A stretch of DNA of 64,000 nt from Leucothrix pacifica (GTDB taxonomy: Bacteria; Pseudomonadota; Gammaproteobacteria; Thiotrichales; Thiotrichaceae), in the NCBI RefSeq assembly GCF_003172875.1, contig NZ_QGKM01000076.1:1-64000 (forward strand). The letters run 5' to 3'. The notes under the pieces are model-generated. The model saw only the letters and a list, made by a program, of their open reading frames with translations, was not told the origin of the DNA and did not search any database. A program made the position numbers and the translations under genes. Positions 56,135 to 64,000 of this stretch are shown here, in pieces; within the stretch, counting starts at the first letter, position 1; the number at the start of each line of letters is the position of its first letter.

Positions 56135-56883
56135 GGTGAGCTGAGGACTTCGTCTAACGGCCTGTCCAACATAAAGCCATCCGCTCCGATCTCAATAAAT
56201 CGCCTGATGATATCCCCTCTTTCCGATGCTGCATTCTGTCGCCAGAAAATCACCCCTTTGCCAACAGAGTGAAGTGCCGCAATCAGGGCAGGATCTGCAT
56301 AGCGAGGGGTAATCGGCAAGCCGACTAACTCCACAAACGTAGGTAGCCGGGACATATCGAAGTTATTTGTGAACAAGGCCAGCAATGGAATATTCGGATT
56401 CATCTGATATACCGCCAGCAAATCCTGATGATTAAAACTCTGAATCACCACATTGTTCAGATAATCGTATTGATTCAATAATGCAATCAGGCGTTGCGTA
56501 ATACCGGGATACAAATGACTCTGTTTGATCTCAATCCACAGAGGTATGCGGTACTGTTTGGCCAGAATGATGACCTCTTCCAGAGAAGGTATATTACTCT
56601 TAAGAAACGCTTGCTTCGACTGGGTATTTTCAACGCGCTGACTACCGATTTCAGCGATCACAGGCTCGTGCGTCACCAGCAACACATTGTCTGCACTCTG
56701 ACGAATGTCCAACTCTAGCCCGTCAGCCCCACTGTCAATGGCATATTGAAATGCTTGCAGTGTGGATTCCGGATTCATCGCCGCATAGCCCCTGTGGGCA
56801 ATATCGAGCACACCATTAGCGGATGGATTCGCATTCGCTAATAATGGGAGTAGAAGCAGACAACTCAGAAGCAATTGTTTCAT
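56131..56883 (-). CDS. secreted glycerophosphodiester phosphodiesterase
   Basis: 250 residues with a signal peptide (about 1-18). The GDPD signature IAHRGYAAMNPESTLQAF, then GADGLELDIRQSADNVLLVTHEP, gives the catalytic His, Arg and acidic metal ligands. The C-terminal GADGFMLDRP fits too. It hydrolyses glycerophosphodiesters to glycerol-3-phosphate in the periplasm. Convergent, with a 4-bp overlap with the GGDEF gene. Confidence 0.9.
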   Translation of the reverse strand: MKQLLLSCLLLLPLLANANPSANGVLDIAHRGYAAMNPESTLQAFQYAIDSGADGLELDIRQSADNVLLVTHEPVIAEIGSQRVENTQSKQAFLKSNIPSLEEVIILAKQYRIPLWIEIKQSHLYPGITQRLIALLNQYDYLNNVVIQSFNHQDLLAVYQMNPNIPLLALFTNNFDMSRLPTFVELVGLPITPRYADPALIAALHSVGKGVIFWRQNAASERGDIIRRFIEIGADGFMLDRPLDEVLSSP

Positions 56884-56923
56884 TAGACATACTCGCTATT
56901 GCAGAGTCTTAAGCATAGCGTAT

Positions 56924-57448
56924 TTACACAAGCATCGTGTCAATCTTGAGTACGAACCTGTCATACAGAACAATCAATAGAAAGCCCAGCTCCTGATAAT
57001 CACGAATCTGCTGTGGCGCCTGTGCCGAGACACTCACGTAGTCCGGAAAATCTTCCGCAGAGATATCGTACCAACTCGCATGAGTCTCACAGATATGTAC
57101 CGGCACATCACTATCAGTAATTCGCTGAACTTGTTCGTGTGTACCTTTAAATGTCATCTGATTTTGTTTGGTTAATGAAAACTGCTCTCTGCCATGAGAA
57201 ACAATCGCCAGTTCTATCTCCGGAAACTTTTCCTTCAATTGTTTCTGATAGACTTCAAAACGATCCAAAGCAGACTTGAGATAATCTTTATTACCTGACA
57301 CTACCTCAAAAACAACACCCTCAGGAGCGTTCTCCATGGCTAAGACCTGATTTACCTTGTCTTCATTCGCCTGCGCCAGACTTGTCACACCAAGCACTAG
57401 TGAGAACACCAGTACCCATAAACTACGTAATAATTGAGTCAAATACAT
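56924..57448 (-). CDS. periplasmic DsrE-like fold protein
   Basis: 174 residues with a signal peptide (about 1-27, ending AQA). The body follows the exported DsrE/DsrF-like family: VVFEVVSGNKDYLKSALDRFEVY, IVSHGREQFSLT and one Cys in VHICETHASWY (about residue 118). The final LLIVLYDRFVLKIDTMLV is hydrophobic. These exported relatives often sit near sulfur-metabolism genes, but their role is not established. It is not part of the dsr operon here. Confidence 0.72.
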   Translation of the reverse strand: MYLTQLLRSLWVLVFSLVLGVTSLAQANEDKVNQVLAMENAPEGVVFEVVSGNKDYLKSALDRFEVYQKQLKEKFPEIELAIVSHGREQFSLTKQNQMTFKGTHEQVQRITDSDVPVHICETHASWYDISAEDFPDYVSVSAQAPQQIRDYQELGFLLIVLYDRFVLKIDTMLV

Positions 57449-57667
57449 TATTAGCTACCCTCTTAAGATTTTAAGTAATCTACGTTTAGTCAGGGATTTC
57501 AGATCAATTAATTTAAGACAGTATTGCAATCAACACCACATCAAGATGTCTTAGAAGCTAACAGCTGAAATACCTGCACACTTCTCCATCACTTTTTTGT
57601 CTAATAAACAGGCTTGTACTAGATTCGGCCAACCGTTACTCTGCGTTTAAAATTTTAAGGAATGATT

Positions 57668-58402
57668 ATGAAAATTGCCTACCAACTGATTGGCGTGCTT
57701 ATTTTAATAATGACAACCAATGCCGTGAATGCTGGTGAGCGCATTTACCTACTGGCCGGACAGTCCAATATGATGGGATTAGCTAAAAGTTACTACCTAC
57801 CTCCGGCTTACAAAAAAACACCGTCAAACGTCACCTTCTACTATCAGGGACGACCACGCAAATTGGCACAGTACTCCAAGTTTGGTCCGGAAGTGAGTTT
57901 TGCGCACCATGTGGCACGGGCCTTTCCTCATGATAAACACATCATTGTGAAGTTTGCCGCAACAGGTAGTCACATCCAACAATGGATGCCAGGACAAGAT
58001 CTGTATAAAGGTATGCTAAGACAAGTGGGCTTCTCTATTAAGCAGCCGAATCCAAAGATCAACGCCATCATATGGATGCAAGGTGAAAGTGACGCACTAA
58101 ACTCAGGTCGCGCCAGCAAATATGCCCAGCGTCTGAGTCAATTTATTCATAGCCTTCGGCGCGATCTGAAGTCTCCGCATAGTCTATTTGTAATGGGGGA
58201 GATAAATCCCAAAGGTAAAGACTTCCCACTGGTCAAGGTGGTACAACAAAAACAAAAGCAAGTGCAGTCACAAGTCACTAATACGGTGCTGACCCCCGCT
58301 AAAGGCCTGGGTAAAATTTATGACCATATTCACTACAGTGCACAGGGGCAAATGGAGCTGGGCAAGCGCTTTGCTGAAGCTTATATCAAACGTGCCCGCT
58401 AG
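57668..58402 (+). CDS. secreted SASA/DUF303-type carbohydrate esterase, copy 1
   Basis: 244 residues from the ATG at 57668, 7 bp after AAGG. The signal peptide ends near NAVNAG. The SGNH-like motifs are LLAGQSNMMGL (nucleophile Ser), IWMQGESDA and DHIHYSAQG (Asp and His). It is probably an acetylesterase acting on glycans outside the cytoplasm. A closely similar second copy follows after 180 bp, so this is a tandem duplication. Confidence 0.82.
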   Translation: MKIAYQLIGVLILIMTTNAVNAGERIYLLAGQSNMMGLAKSYYLPPAYKKTPSNVTFYYQGRPRKLAQYSKFGPEVSFAHHVARAFPHDKHIIVKFAATGSHIQQWMPGQDLYKGMLRQVGFSIKQPNPKINAIIWMQGESDALNSGRASKYAQRLSQFIHSLRRDLKSPHSLFVMGEINPKGKDFPLVKVVQQKQKQVQSQVTNTVLTPAKGLGKIYDHIHYSAQGQMELGKRFAEAYIKRAR

Positions 58403-58582
58403 TCATAAAACAGGGCAATGACTACCCAGTAAGATATTGATTTGAATTAAAATATTCTTTAACGGTCTGAGCTTTTGATAGTACCCCCGTTAAAGCACCG
58501 TCAGATAATATCACTAGAAAAAATAGTACAAAAAACTGACGCACGGCTTTTAAAACCTTCATAGCTAAAAAGGATTTAAGCC

Positions 58583-59374
58583 ATGACAATAAAAAAATAC
58601 CTCTCTCTGCTACTGCTACTGCTTGCTAGCATTTCTTTCAGCGCTGGCTGGGCTGGACAACGTGTCTACCTGATGGCGGGACAATCCAACATGATGGGGC
58701 TCGCCAATACGAGTCAACTTCCTGCTGGTTACCGCCATACCCCGGCAAATGTGACCTTTATCTACCAAGGGCGACAGCGCCCTCTTGCCCGTGACAGTCG
58801 CTTCGGGCCTGAGGTGAGCTTTGCCCATCTCGTCTCACGCGCCTTTCCTGATGATGAACACATCATTATTAAATTCGCCGCCACTGGCAGTCATATCCGG
58901 CAATGGCTACCCGGCGAACATTATTACCGTGCCATGCTGCGGCAAATTAACATCTCTTTTGACCGCACGCCCAGAATCGATGCCGTGTTTTGGATGCAGG
59001 GAGAAAGTGATGCCAGAAACAGCTACCGGGCAACTCGTTATGCAAACCGTCTGAGTCGCTTCATCCATAGCCTCAGGAGAGATCTTCGTTCCCCATCCAG
59101 CCTGTTTATTATGGGTCAGATCAATCCACAAGGCAGTGGTTATCCAATGGTGCAAGAAGTACAGTTGAATCAACGCGTCGTTGACACGCAAGTGAATAAC
59201 ACACTGTTAATCACCACGCACGGACTACATAAAAACATCGACAACATCCACTACAGTGCACAGGGTCAACTTGAGTTAGGCAGACGTTTCGCCGCGACTT
59301 ATATTCACTCCAACCGGGCGCTGCAACCGATACGCAGAAACCTGAGATCAGAAATTTTAGCGCTGTTTCGCTAG
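58583..59374 (+). CDS. secreted SASA/DUF303-type carbohydrate esterase, copy 2
   Basis: 263 residues. The signal peptide ends near SAGWAG. Motifs match copy 1: LMAGQSNMMGL, FWMQGESDA and DNIHYSAQG. It has an extra C-terminal stretch of about 25 residues rich in Arg. Similarity to copy 1 runs the whole mature length (for example FGPEVSFAH, FAATGSHI, RFIHSLRRDL). AAGGA lies 11 bp upstream of the ATG. A terminator follows. Confidence 0.82.
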   Translation: MTIKKYLSLLLLLLASISFSAGWAGQRVYLMAGQSNMMGLANTSQLPAGYRHTPANVTFIYQGRQRPLARDSRFGPEVSFAHLVSRAFPDDEHIIIKFAATGSHIRQWLPGEHYYRAMLRQINISFDRTPRIDAVFWMQGESDARNSYRATRYANRLSRFIHSLRRDLRSPSSLFIMGQINPQGSGYPMVQEVQLNQRVVDTQVNNTLLITTHGLHKNIDNIHYSAQGQLELGRRFAATYIHSNRALQPIRRNLRSEILALFR

Positions 59375-59394
59375 AATAATCTGACTCACCACAG

Positions 59395-59429
59395 TGCCTG
59401 TAGTACTCTCATGGTATTGCAGGCATTTT
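59395..59429 (+). terminator. intrinsic terminator after the esterase pair
   Basis: 12-bp stem (59395-59406 with 59414-59425) including two G-U pairs, 7-nt loop, and four T residues after it. It lies 20 bp past the second esterase stop. Confidence 0.65.
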
Positions 59430-59469
59430 CATAGCCGCACATCATTTCTTTAGGTTTTCATGACAGTTT

Positions 59470-59961
59470 ATGAATGATATACCCTCCGGTTTTTGGGCGT
59501 TTTCTTTATCCTTTTATCAACAGACTGATGTCAGGAACGCCTGCCTGAATCTACAAAACACCGTCGATGCTGACGTGAATATTGTTTTGTATATGCTATA
59601 CCTTGCCAGTCAACGCCAGCGCATTAGCGACAATGAAATACACCGCATCATTCAAACAGTGAGTCCTTGGCGAGACAATGTCATCAAGCCCATTAGGGCA
59701 GCGCGCACTAATTTAAAAAAAACTGAGATGCACCCAGATGGTGATGCTGTCAACTCTTTTAAGACACAACTCATGGCAACTGAACTAGAGGCTGAGAAGC
59801 TCCAGCAAAGCCTCCTCGAATCGCTTCAAGTCGATTTCAGTGATGCCACACCAGACTCAGCAGCGCATTCAAATCTAATAAAATACGCGCAAATGTTAGG
59901 GATAAAGGGCAAGGAAAAAAGTATACAAACGCTGCTCAATCATTTCTGCAACAACGCCTGA
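59470..59961 (+). CDS. TIGR02444/DUF2390 family protein
   Basis: 163 residues, mainly helical and soluble. The N-terminal half (GFWAFSLSFYQQTDVRNACLNLQ, ADVNIVLYMLYLA) follows the TIGR02444 family, as does the SPWRDNVIKPIRAARTNLKK stretch. The family has no known role. It lies between the esterase terminator and the DyP peroxidase gene. Confidence 0.78.
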   Translation: MNDIPSGFWAFSLSFYQQTDVRNACLNLQNTVDADVNIVLYMLYLASQRQRISDNEIHRIIQTVSPWRDNVIKPIRAARTNLKKTEMHPDGDAVNSFKTQLMATELEAEKLQQSLLESLQVDFSDATPDSAAHSNLIKYAQMLGIKGKEKSIQTLLNHFCNNA

Positions 59962-60054
59962 CAAAAAAATCTCATAATCGATCAAAAAAAACGACTCTAG
60001 CCAATCTTGTTTGATACCCTAGCCACATTCATTAAAAACATTGAGGCATCACCT

Positions 60055-60930
60055 ATGAAGCATCAGTTCGGCATTATCGATGAGATCCCGGTATTAGCAC
60101 GTTATCAATATTTTCGTCTGAAGCCGGGCGCTGACCCTCGTGCATCACTCTCTGCACTGGCAGAAATTGCGGTCGATAATGACATTGTGGTTGGGCTTGG
60201 ACAGTCGTTATTAATGGCACTTAATGCAAATATTGATGGCATGCATAAAATGCCTGAGTTTATGGGCAAAGGCATCGAAATCCCAACCACACCGCATGCG
60301 CTATGGTGCTGGATTCGCGGAACAGATCGTGGGGATCTGTTACACAAAGCACGCACCGTCCGACAGTTACTGGCAGATGCATTTGATATCGACCACACTA
60401 CCGACGCTTTCAAGTACGATAAATGCCGTGATTTAACCGGCTACGAAGACGGCACTGAAAACCCGCAAGGTGATGACGGCCTGGCTGCTGCTCTGCTTGC
60501 GTCGGATCAGGATGAATTAGATGGATCAAGTTTTGTCGCTGTACAAACGTGGGTACATGACCTGGATAAGTTTCAGGCAATGTCTCACACCGAGCAAAAC
60601 CATACGTTTGGACGTGATCAGGAAAGTAATGAAGAATTGGATGATGCCCCTGAATCTGCCCATGTAAAACGCACTGCCCAAGAAGATTTTGAACCGGAGG
60701 CGTTTGTAGTTCGCCGCTCTATGCCATGGGCCAATGAATCTAAAGAAGGCTTGGTTTTTGTTGCTTTCGGTAAATCATTCGATGCCTTTGAAGCCCTCCT
60801 TAATCGCATGATTGGTGCCGATGACGGCATTATTGACGGGCTATTTAGCTTTACCCGCCCCATTTCCGGTAGTTACTTTTGGTGTCCTCCGGTCAAAGAC
60901 GGACAATTAAATCTAGCCGCAGTGCTTTAA
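60055..60930 (+). CDS. Dyp-type haem peroxidase (YfeX-like)
   Basis: 291 residues from the ATG at 60055, chosen for GAGG about 9 bp upstream. The frame opens at a TTG at 60007, which would add 16 residues. The GxxDG motif is GYEDGTENP with the distal Asp, and the proximal haem His is in SAHVKRT. There is no signal peptide, and the layout is that of cytoplasmic B-type (YfeX) peroxidases. It oxidises organic substrates with hydrogen peroxide. The native substrate is unknown. Confidence 0.9.
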   Translation: MKHQFGIIDEIPVLARYQYFRLKPGADPRASLSALAEIAVDNDIVVGLGQSLLMALNANIDGMHKMPEFMGKGIEIPTTPHALWCWIRGTDRGDLLHKARTVRQLLADAFDIDHTTDAFKYDKCRDLTGYEDGTENPQGDDGLAAALLASDQDELDGSSFVAVQTWVHDLDKFQAMSHTEQNHTFGRDQESNEELDDAPESAHVKRTAQEDFEPEAFVVRRSMPWANESKEGLVFVAFGKSFDAFEALLNRMIGADDGIIDGLFSFTRPISGSYFWCPPVKDGQLNLAAVL

Positions 60931-60961
60931 GACATTCACTTAATACTATTTCGGTAACCTT

Positions 60962-61615
60962 ATGACATACAACGCTATTTTATGGGACATGGATGGAACA
61001 CTGATTGACAGTGAACCTGCCCATGAACAAGCATTTCATGATGCCATCGAGTCACTCGGCGTGAGTATCCCCCATGGCACACATGACTCCTTACTGGGGT
61101 CTAGCTTTGTTGAAGTACATCAGAAAGTCGTTGAAGTGACCGGGTTGCCGTTGACACTGGATGAGTGGCGGGATGTGAAGTGGAAGCACTACCAGCAAAG
61201 TGCTTCTGGCATTACGCCGCTCAAAAATAGTCAGAAGATCCTTGAGACATTTGCCGATAAAGGCATTCCGATGGCTCTCGTGTCTAACTCGACGCGAGAT
61301 GAGGTGACGTTAAACCTTGATGTAACGCAGTTAGCAAACTTCTTCGACGTTACGGTAAGTCGTAATGACGTGACCAATGGCAAACCTGCACCTGATGGTT
61401 ATCTGGCTGCGGCCAAGGCTTTATCGGTAGATCCCTCTGACTGTCTGGTCATTGAAGATAGCGTCACCGGTGCAAAAGCCGGTCTAGCTGCGGGAATAAC
61501 TACAGTGTTTCATCCTGAAACGGAAGAATTGGTTGAACACTGTCCGGATGGCGCTATTTTGGTGAAACCAAATGAAGATTTATCGGCATGGCTAAATCAA
61601 ACATTTGCAGACTGA
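60962..61615 (+). CDS. HAD-superfamily phosphatase, beta-phosphoglucomutase-like
   Basis: 217 residues. Motif I LWDMDGTLIDSEPAHEQAF, motif II with LVSNSTRDE, motif III with NGKPAPDGY, and motif IV VIEDSVTGAKAG are all present, with a helical cap between I and II. It is a small-molecule phosphatase or phosphosugar mutase of the YcjU/YfbT group; the substrate cannot be told. It starts 31 bp after the DyP gene, so it may be cotranscribed. Confidence 0.88.
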   Translation: MTYNAILWDMDGTLIDSEPAHEQAFHDAIESLGVSIPHGTHDSLLGSSFVEVHQKVVEVTGLPLTLDEWRDVKWKHYQQSASGITPLKNSQKILETFADKGIPMALVSNSTRDEVTLNLDVTQLANFFDVTVSRNDVTNGKPAPDGYLAAAKALSVDPSDCLVIEDSVTGAKAGLAAGITTVFHPETEELVEHCPDGAILVKPNEDLSAWLNQTFAD

Positions 61616-61664
61616 GCTTGCTCAAGACCATATCGTCAACAGAGCACAAGCAACAGTGCCAGAG

Positions 61665-62207
61665 CTAGGATTTTAAAATCTCGTAATAATCCAGGCTTGT
61701 AAACTTATCGCCACAGCTTCCTTCAGCGGTGCCAGTATGACGAAAGCCTGCTTTTTCAAGCACACGGCCAGAAGCAGGATTGGCACTCAGTCTTCGCGCA
61801 CAAATCCTATCCAAAGCAAGCTCATCTAAGCCAAACTTAACGATGCGCTGACAAGCTTCTGAAACAATCCCCCTGCCCCAGTATTCCACTCCCAACCAAT
61901 ACCCTACCTCAGCTTCTGTGAGGCCATTGTCTGCAGGCTTAATGCTCAAGCCAATAGCCCCAAGCAACTGATGGTTAGCCTTATCAACAATCGCAAAACT
62001 CGCCTGTGACCTTTCGTCCCATGCCGGACGATGACTATTTATCCACGCTAAAGCTGCCCCTTCTGGATAAGGATGTGGAATATTGGAAACCATCTCAGAA
62101 ATTCGCTTGTCCGCTGCCAACAACTGCACGGTATCAGCATCATCTGCTCTAAAAGGACGTAAATAGTAACCGGTCGTCTTCAGGCTGGGTTGTTCTTGAT
62201 TATTCAT
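61665..62207 (-). CDS. GNAT N-acetyltransferase, RimJ/RimL type
   Basis: 180 residues. The acetyl-CoA loop region VGYWLGVEYWGRGIVSEA and the later LDRICARRLSANPASGRVLEKAGF are the marks of Acetyltransf_3 enzymes of the RimJ/RimL group. The substrate may be a protein N-terminus or a small molecule. It is convergent with the HAD gene and divergent from the DUF3316-like gene. Confidence 0.88.
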   Translation of the reverse strand: MNNQEQPSLKTTGYYLRPFRADDADTVQLLAADKRISEMVSNIPHPYPEGAALAWINSHRPAWDERSQASFAIVDKANHQLLGAIGLSIKPADNGLTEAEVGYWLGVEYWGRGIVSEACQRIVKFGLDELALDRICARRLSANPASGRVLEKAGFRHTGTAEGSCGDKFTSLDYYEILKS

Positions 62208-62420
62208 CCGTTTTTCCTACCTTTAGATTATCTGAGTTCACTCGTTAACCAATCTCTATTAATGCGGCCAGATTATCATTGGCGCGCTAAAAAACCGCTT
62301 TAAAAACAATAAGAAATAAAACCTCATGAAACATTGCAAAAATGTCATTTAACTGAAAGTCTGGTGTCAGCGTGTAAATTACATACTAGGGCATATGATA
62401 GGCAATGAATAGAGAATACG

Positions 62421-62780
62421 ATGATGAAGACTTTACAGACAATCATAATCCTATTGGTGCTTCTATTGGATGTCAGCGTATCTGCATTTTATTCATTCCA
62501 GCAAACAGTGACGAGATCAATTACTACCGAAGCAGCACCGACGGTTGAACAAGCTTATCAGCTAGGAAAAACCAGGCTGGCTAAGCTGCATGACAGTACA
62601 ACCTCTGAACTGGAACAAATGCTGATCGACGAGGTCGGTGTGGTTGAAGCCAATACGCTGCACATTATCGATGAAGGTTCAGTGTCAATACAGGAAAGAA
62701 TGGGCATCGACAGAGAACTTAGCTATGTTGGCGTTGTTAAAGTGGATGTCTCCTTCGTTCCTCATGAATACGATGATTGA
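62421..62780 (+). CDS. small secreted DUF3316-like protein
   Basis: 119 residues with a signal peptide (about 1-22, ending SVSA). The mature part has TVEQAYQLGKTRLAKL and a C-terminal GVVKVDVSFVPHEYDD, a pattern resembling DUF3316 proteins of gammaproteobacteria. It precedes an OmpR-type regulator and sensor gene by 106 bp on the same strand. Such small periplasmic proteins are sometimes controlled by the neighbouring system. The family call is moderate. Confidence 0.6.
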   Translation: MMKTLQTIIILLVLLLDVSVSAFYSFQQTVTRSITTEAAPTVEQAYQLGKTRLAKLHDSTTSELEQMLIDEVGVVEANTLHIIDEGSVSIQERMGIDRELSYVGVVKVDVSFVPHEYDD

Positions 62781-62830
62781 TTAGGCGTGCATTAGTCGTA
62801 ATCGCTTGGTCATTAAACTATTAAATCTAT

Positions 62831-62843
62831 ATCAAATTTTGAT
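62831..62843. promoter_or_regulatory. small palindrome upstream of the OmpR-type regulator
   Basis: ATCAAA-T-TTTGAT, a perfect 6-bp inverted repeat around one base, 43 bp before the regulator start. It could be an operator or part of the promoter. Short and AT-rich, so chance is possible. Confidence 0.35.
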
Positions 62844-62886
62844 GTAACATACGCTCAACATGAGCTCTTGGGATGGTACAAATACT

Positions 62887-63579
62887 ATGAAATTACTGGT
62901 CATAGAAGACGAGGTCAAAGCAGGCGAATACCTGAAGAAAGGCCTGACTGAATCCGGCTACACTGTCGACCTTTGTCAAGACGGTGTGGATGGTTTGTAC
63001 CATGCAACCAGTGAAGAATATGACCTGATTGTACTCGACATTATGCTTCCCAAGCTCAACGGCTGGCAGGTTTTACAAACGCTAAGAAGTAGCGAAATCA
63101 GCACGCCGATTATCATGTTAACGGCTAAAGATCAGATCGAGGATCGTGTAAAGGGCCTTGAACTTGGCGCAAATGATTATTTAGTTAAGCCTTATGCCTT
63201 TGCGGAGTTATTGGCACGCGTTCACAACGCCCTTCGGGTACCTAGCACTGCTCAGTCTGTTGGTAGCAACGCTAACACGATTGTCATTGCCGACCTTGAA
63301 CTTGATCTGCTAAAGCGCACAGCAACCAGACAAGGTAAGTCTATTCCCTTAACGGCTAAAGAATTTCTGTTACTTGAGTTATTTATGCGAAAAGCAGGAC
63401 AAGTGCTCTCACGTACCACTATCGCCTCACTAGTCTGGGACATGAACTTTGACAGCGATACGAATGTGATTGACGTTGCAGTAAAACGATTACGCAGTAA
63501 AGTCGATAAGCCTTATAACCAAGCACTCATACATACTGTCAGAGGTATGGGATACAAATTTGAAGCAAGTGACTCATGA
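62887..63579 (+). CDS. OmpR/CusR-type response regulator
   Basis: 230 residues from the ATG at 62887, which gives the family start MKLLVIEDE; the frame opens nine codons earlier. The receiver domain has phospho-acceptor Asp in LIVLDIMLPKLNG and Lys in YLVKPYAF. The winged-helix domain (about 130-225) ends VRGMGYKFE. It is most like CusR/CopR heavy-metal regulators, though metal sensing is inference. Its stop overlaps the sensor kinase ATG (ATGA). Confidence 0.88.
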   Translation: MKLLVIEDEVKAGEYLKKGLTESGYTVDLCQDGVDGLYHATSEEYDLIVLDIMLPKLNGWQVLQTLRSSEISTPIIMLTAKDQIEDRVKGLELGANDYLVKPYAFAELLARVHNALRVPSTAQSVGSNANTIVIADLELDLLKRTATRQGKSIPLTAKEFLLLELFMRKAGQVLSRTTIASLVWDMNFDSDTNVIDVAVKRLRSKVDKPYNQALIHTVRGMGYKFEASDS

Positions 63580-64000
63580 TATTTAGCCGAAAGCCCTCAA
63601 TGCGACGAAAGTTGGTACTTATGTTCCTTGGTACCACTGTGGCTGTTCACTTGATTCTGAGTGCCGTTGCACAAAAAATGACTAAGTCTTACTTTTATGA
63701 CTCAGAGTCTGCGCACATCGAAAATAAATTCAATGGCTTAAATGAAAAGTCGTCACTTGATTACACTGATCCAAAAGCGGTTAAGCACTTTGGGAAGGCG
63801 TTAATAAATATATGGAATCTCACTGACAATAAAGTGACTTACCAAAACTCGCCTATCCTTTTACCCATCGAGTCGAATAACTTCTTCCTGAAGAATGACG
63901 GGGATGAGTACACAAGCATGTGGGAGCTTGAAGGCAATCACTACTTGTCATCGTCCTTTTTTGTTAACAAAGAAAACACTTTGGTTCTTGGACTGAACGT
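63576..64000 (+). CDS. sensor histidine kinase, N-terminal part, cut by window end
   Basis: 141 visible residues from an ATG that overlaps the regulator stop. One membrane helix (about residues 12-34) is followed by a periplasmic region with many Asn and Ser residues, as in CusS-like kinases. The second helix, HAMP and kinase domains are beyond the window. The pairing with the regulator is clear from the overlap; the signal is unknown. Confidence 0.85.
   Translation, partial: MIFSRKPSMRRKLVLMFLGTTVAVHLILSAVAQKMTKSYFYDSESAHIENKFNGLNEKSSLDYTDPKAVKHFGKALINIWNLTDNKVTYQNSPILLPIESNNFFLKNDGDEYTSMWELEGNHYLSSSFFVNKENTLVLGLN

Noticed and set aside
1-64000. tRNA, rRNA, insertion sequence or prophage genes
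   Set aside because: No transposase, integrase, terminal repeats or tRNA-like cloverleaf was recognised by eye; a dedicated tRNA and IS scan would be needed for certainty.

Overview
The window looks like a chromosomal segment of a sulfur-oxidising gammaproteobacterium. The strongest evidence is a complete reverse-type dissimilatory sulfite reductase operon (dsrABEFHCMKLJOPNR) at 29513-16977 on the minus strand. Around it are housekeeping genes with typical gammaproteobacterial content: rhlB, ubiG, slyX, rsmJ, yajQ, prfB with its programmed frameshift, lysS, recB/recD and pepN. A member of or near the Thiotrichales (Thiothrix/Leucothrix/Cocleimonas-like) is my guess from gene content alone. 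No rRNA or tRNA gene was seen.

Layout. 1-7 kb (mostly minus strand): an edge-truncated SLATT/DUF4231 membrane protein, an alpha/beta hydrolase, rhlB and pepN. 6.6-14.7 kb (mostly plus): ubiG with two lipoprotein genes, an AAA/DUF4143 ATPase behind a long palindrome, murB (minus), argG, slyX-rsmJ and a secreted DUF11-like protein. 14.7-29.5 kb (minus): the dsr operon, ending in a NarX/NarL-type two-component system. 29.7-37.8 kb: an accessory block with a TauD-type dioxygenase divergent from dsrA, a di-haem RoxA/MauG-like cytochrome, a stand-alone Cas6/Cmx6-like protein with no CRISPR array, a cysteine-less DsrC paralogue, two further Fe(II) oxygenases and several small unknown proteins.

37.8-42.6 kb: a META-domain protein, a thioredoxin-like protein, lysS, prfB and yajQ. 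42.6-49.6 kb (minus): four envelope genes, namely a multi-pass membrane protein, a class A PBP-like protein with degenerate catalytic motifs, an OmpA/BON protein and a coiled-coil DUF4332-like protein. 49.7-55 kb: recD and recB, without recC. 55-64 kb: a diguanylate cyclase, GDPD, a periplasmic DsrE-like protein, two tandem SASA-type esterases, a TIGR02444 protein, a DyP peroxidase, a HAD phosphatase, a GNAT, a DUF3316-like protein, and an OmpR-type regulator with its sensor kinase cut by the window end.

How it fits together: DsrAB with the sulfur-transfer proteins DsrEFH and DsrC oxidises stored or imported sulfur to sulfite in the cytoplasm. DsrMKJOP takes electrons to the membrane, and DsrL links DsrAB to NAD(P)H. 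DsrN amidates sirohaem, and DsrR and the NarXL-like pair are candidates for control. The accessory block carries a DsrC paralogue and may be functionally tied to this pathway. The two systems I consider least described are the Cas6-like/DsrC-like small-gene block (33.8-37.8 kb) and the pseudo-PBP envelope operon (42.6-49.6 kb).
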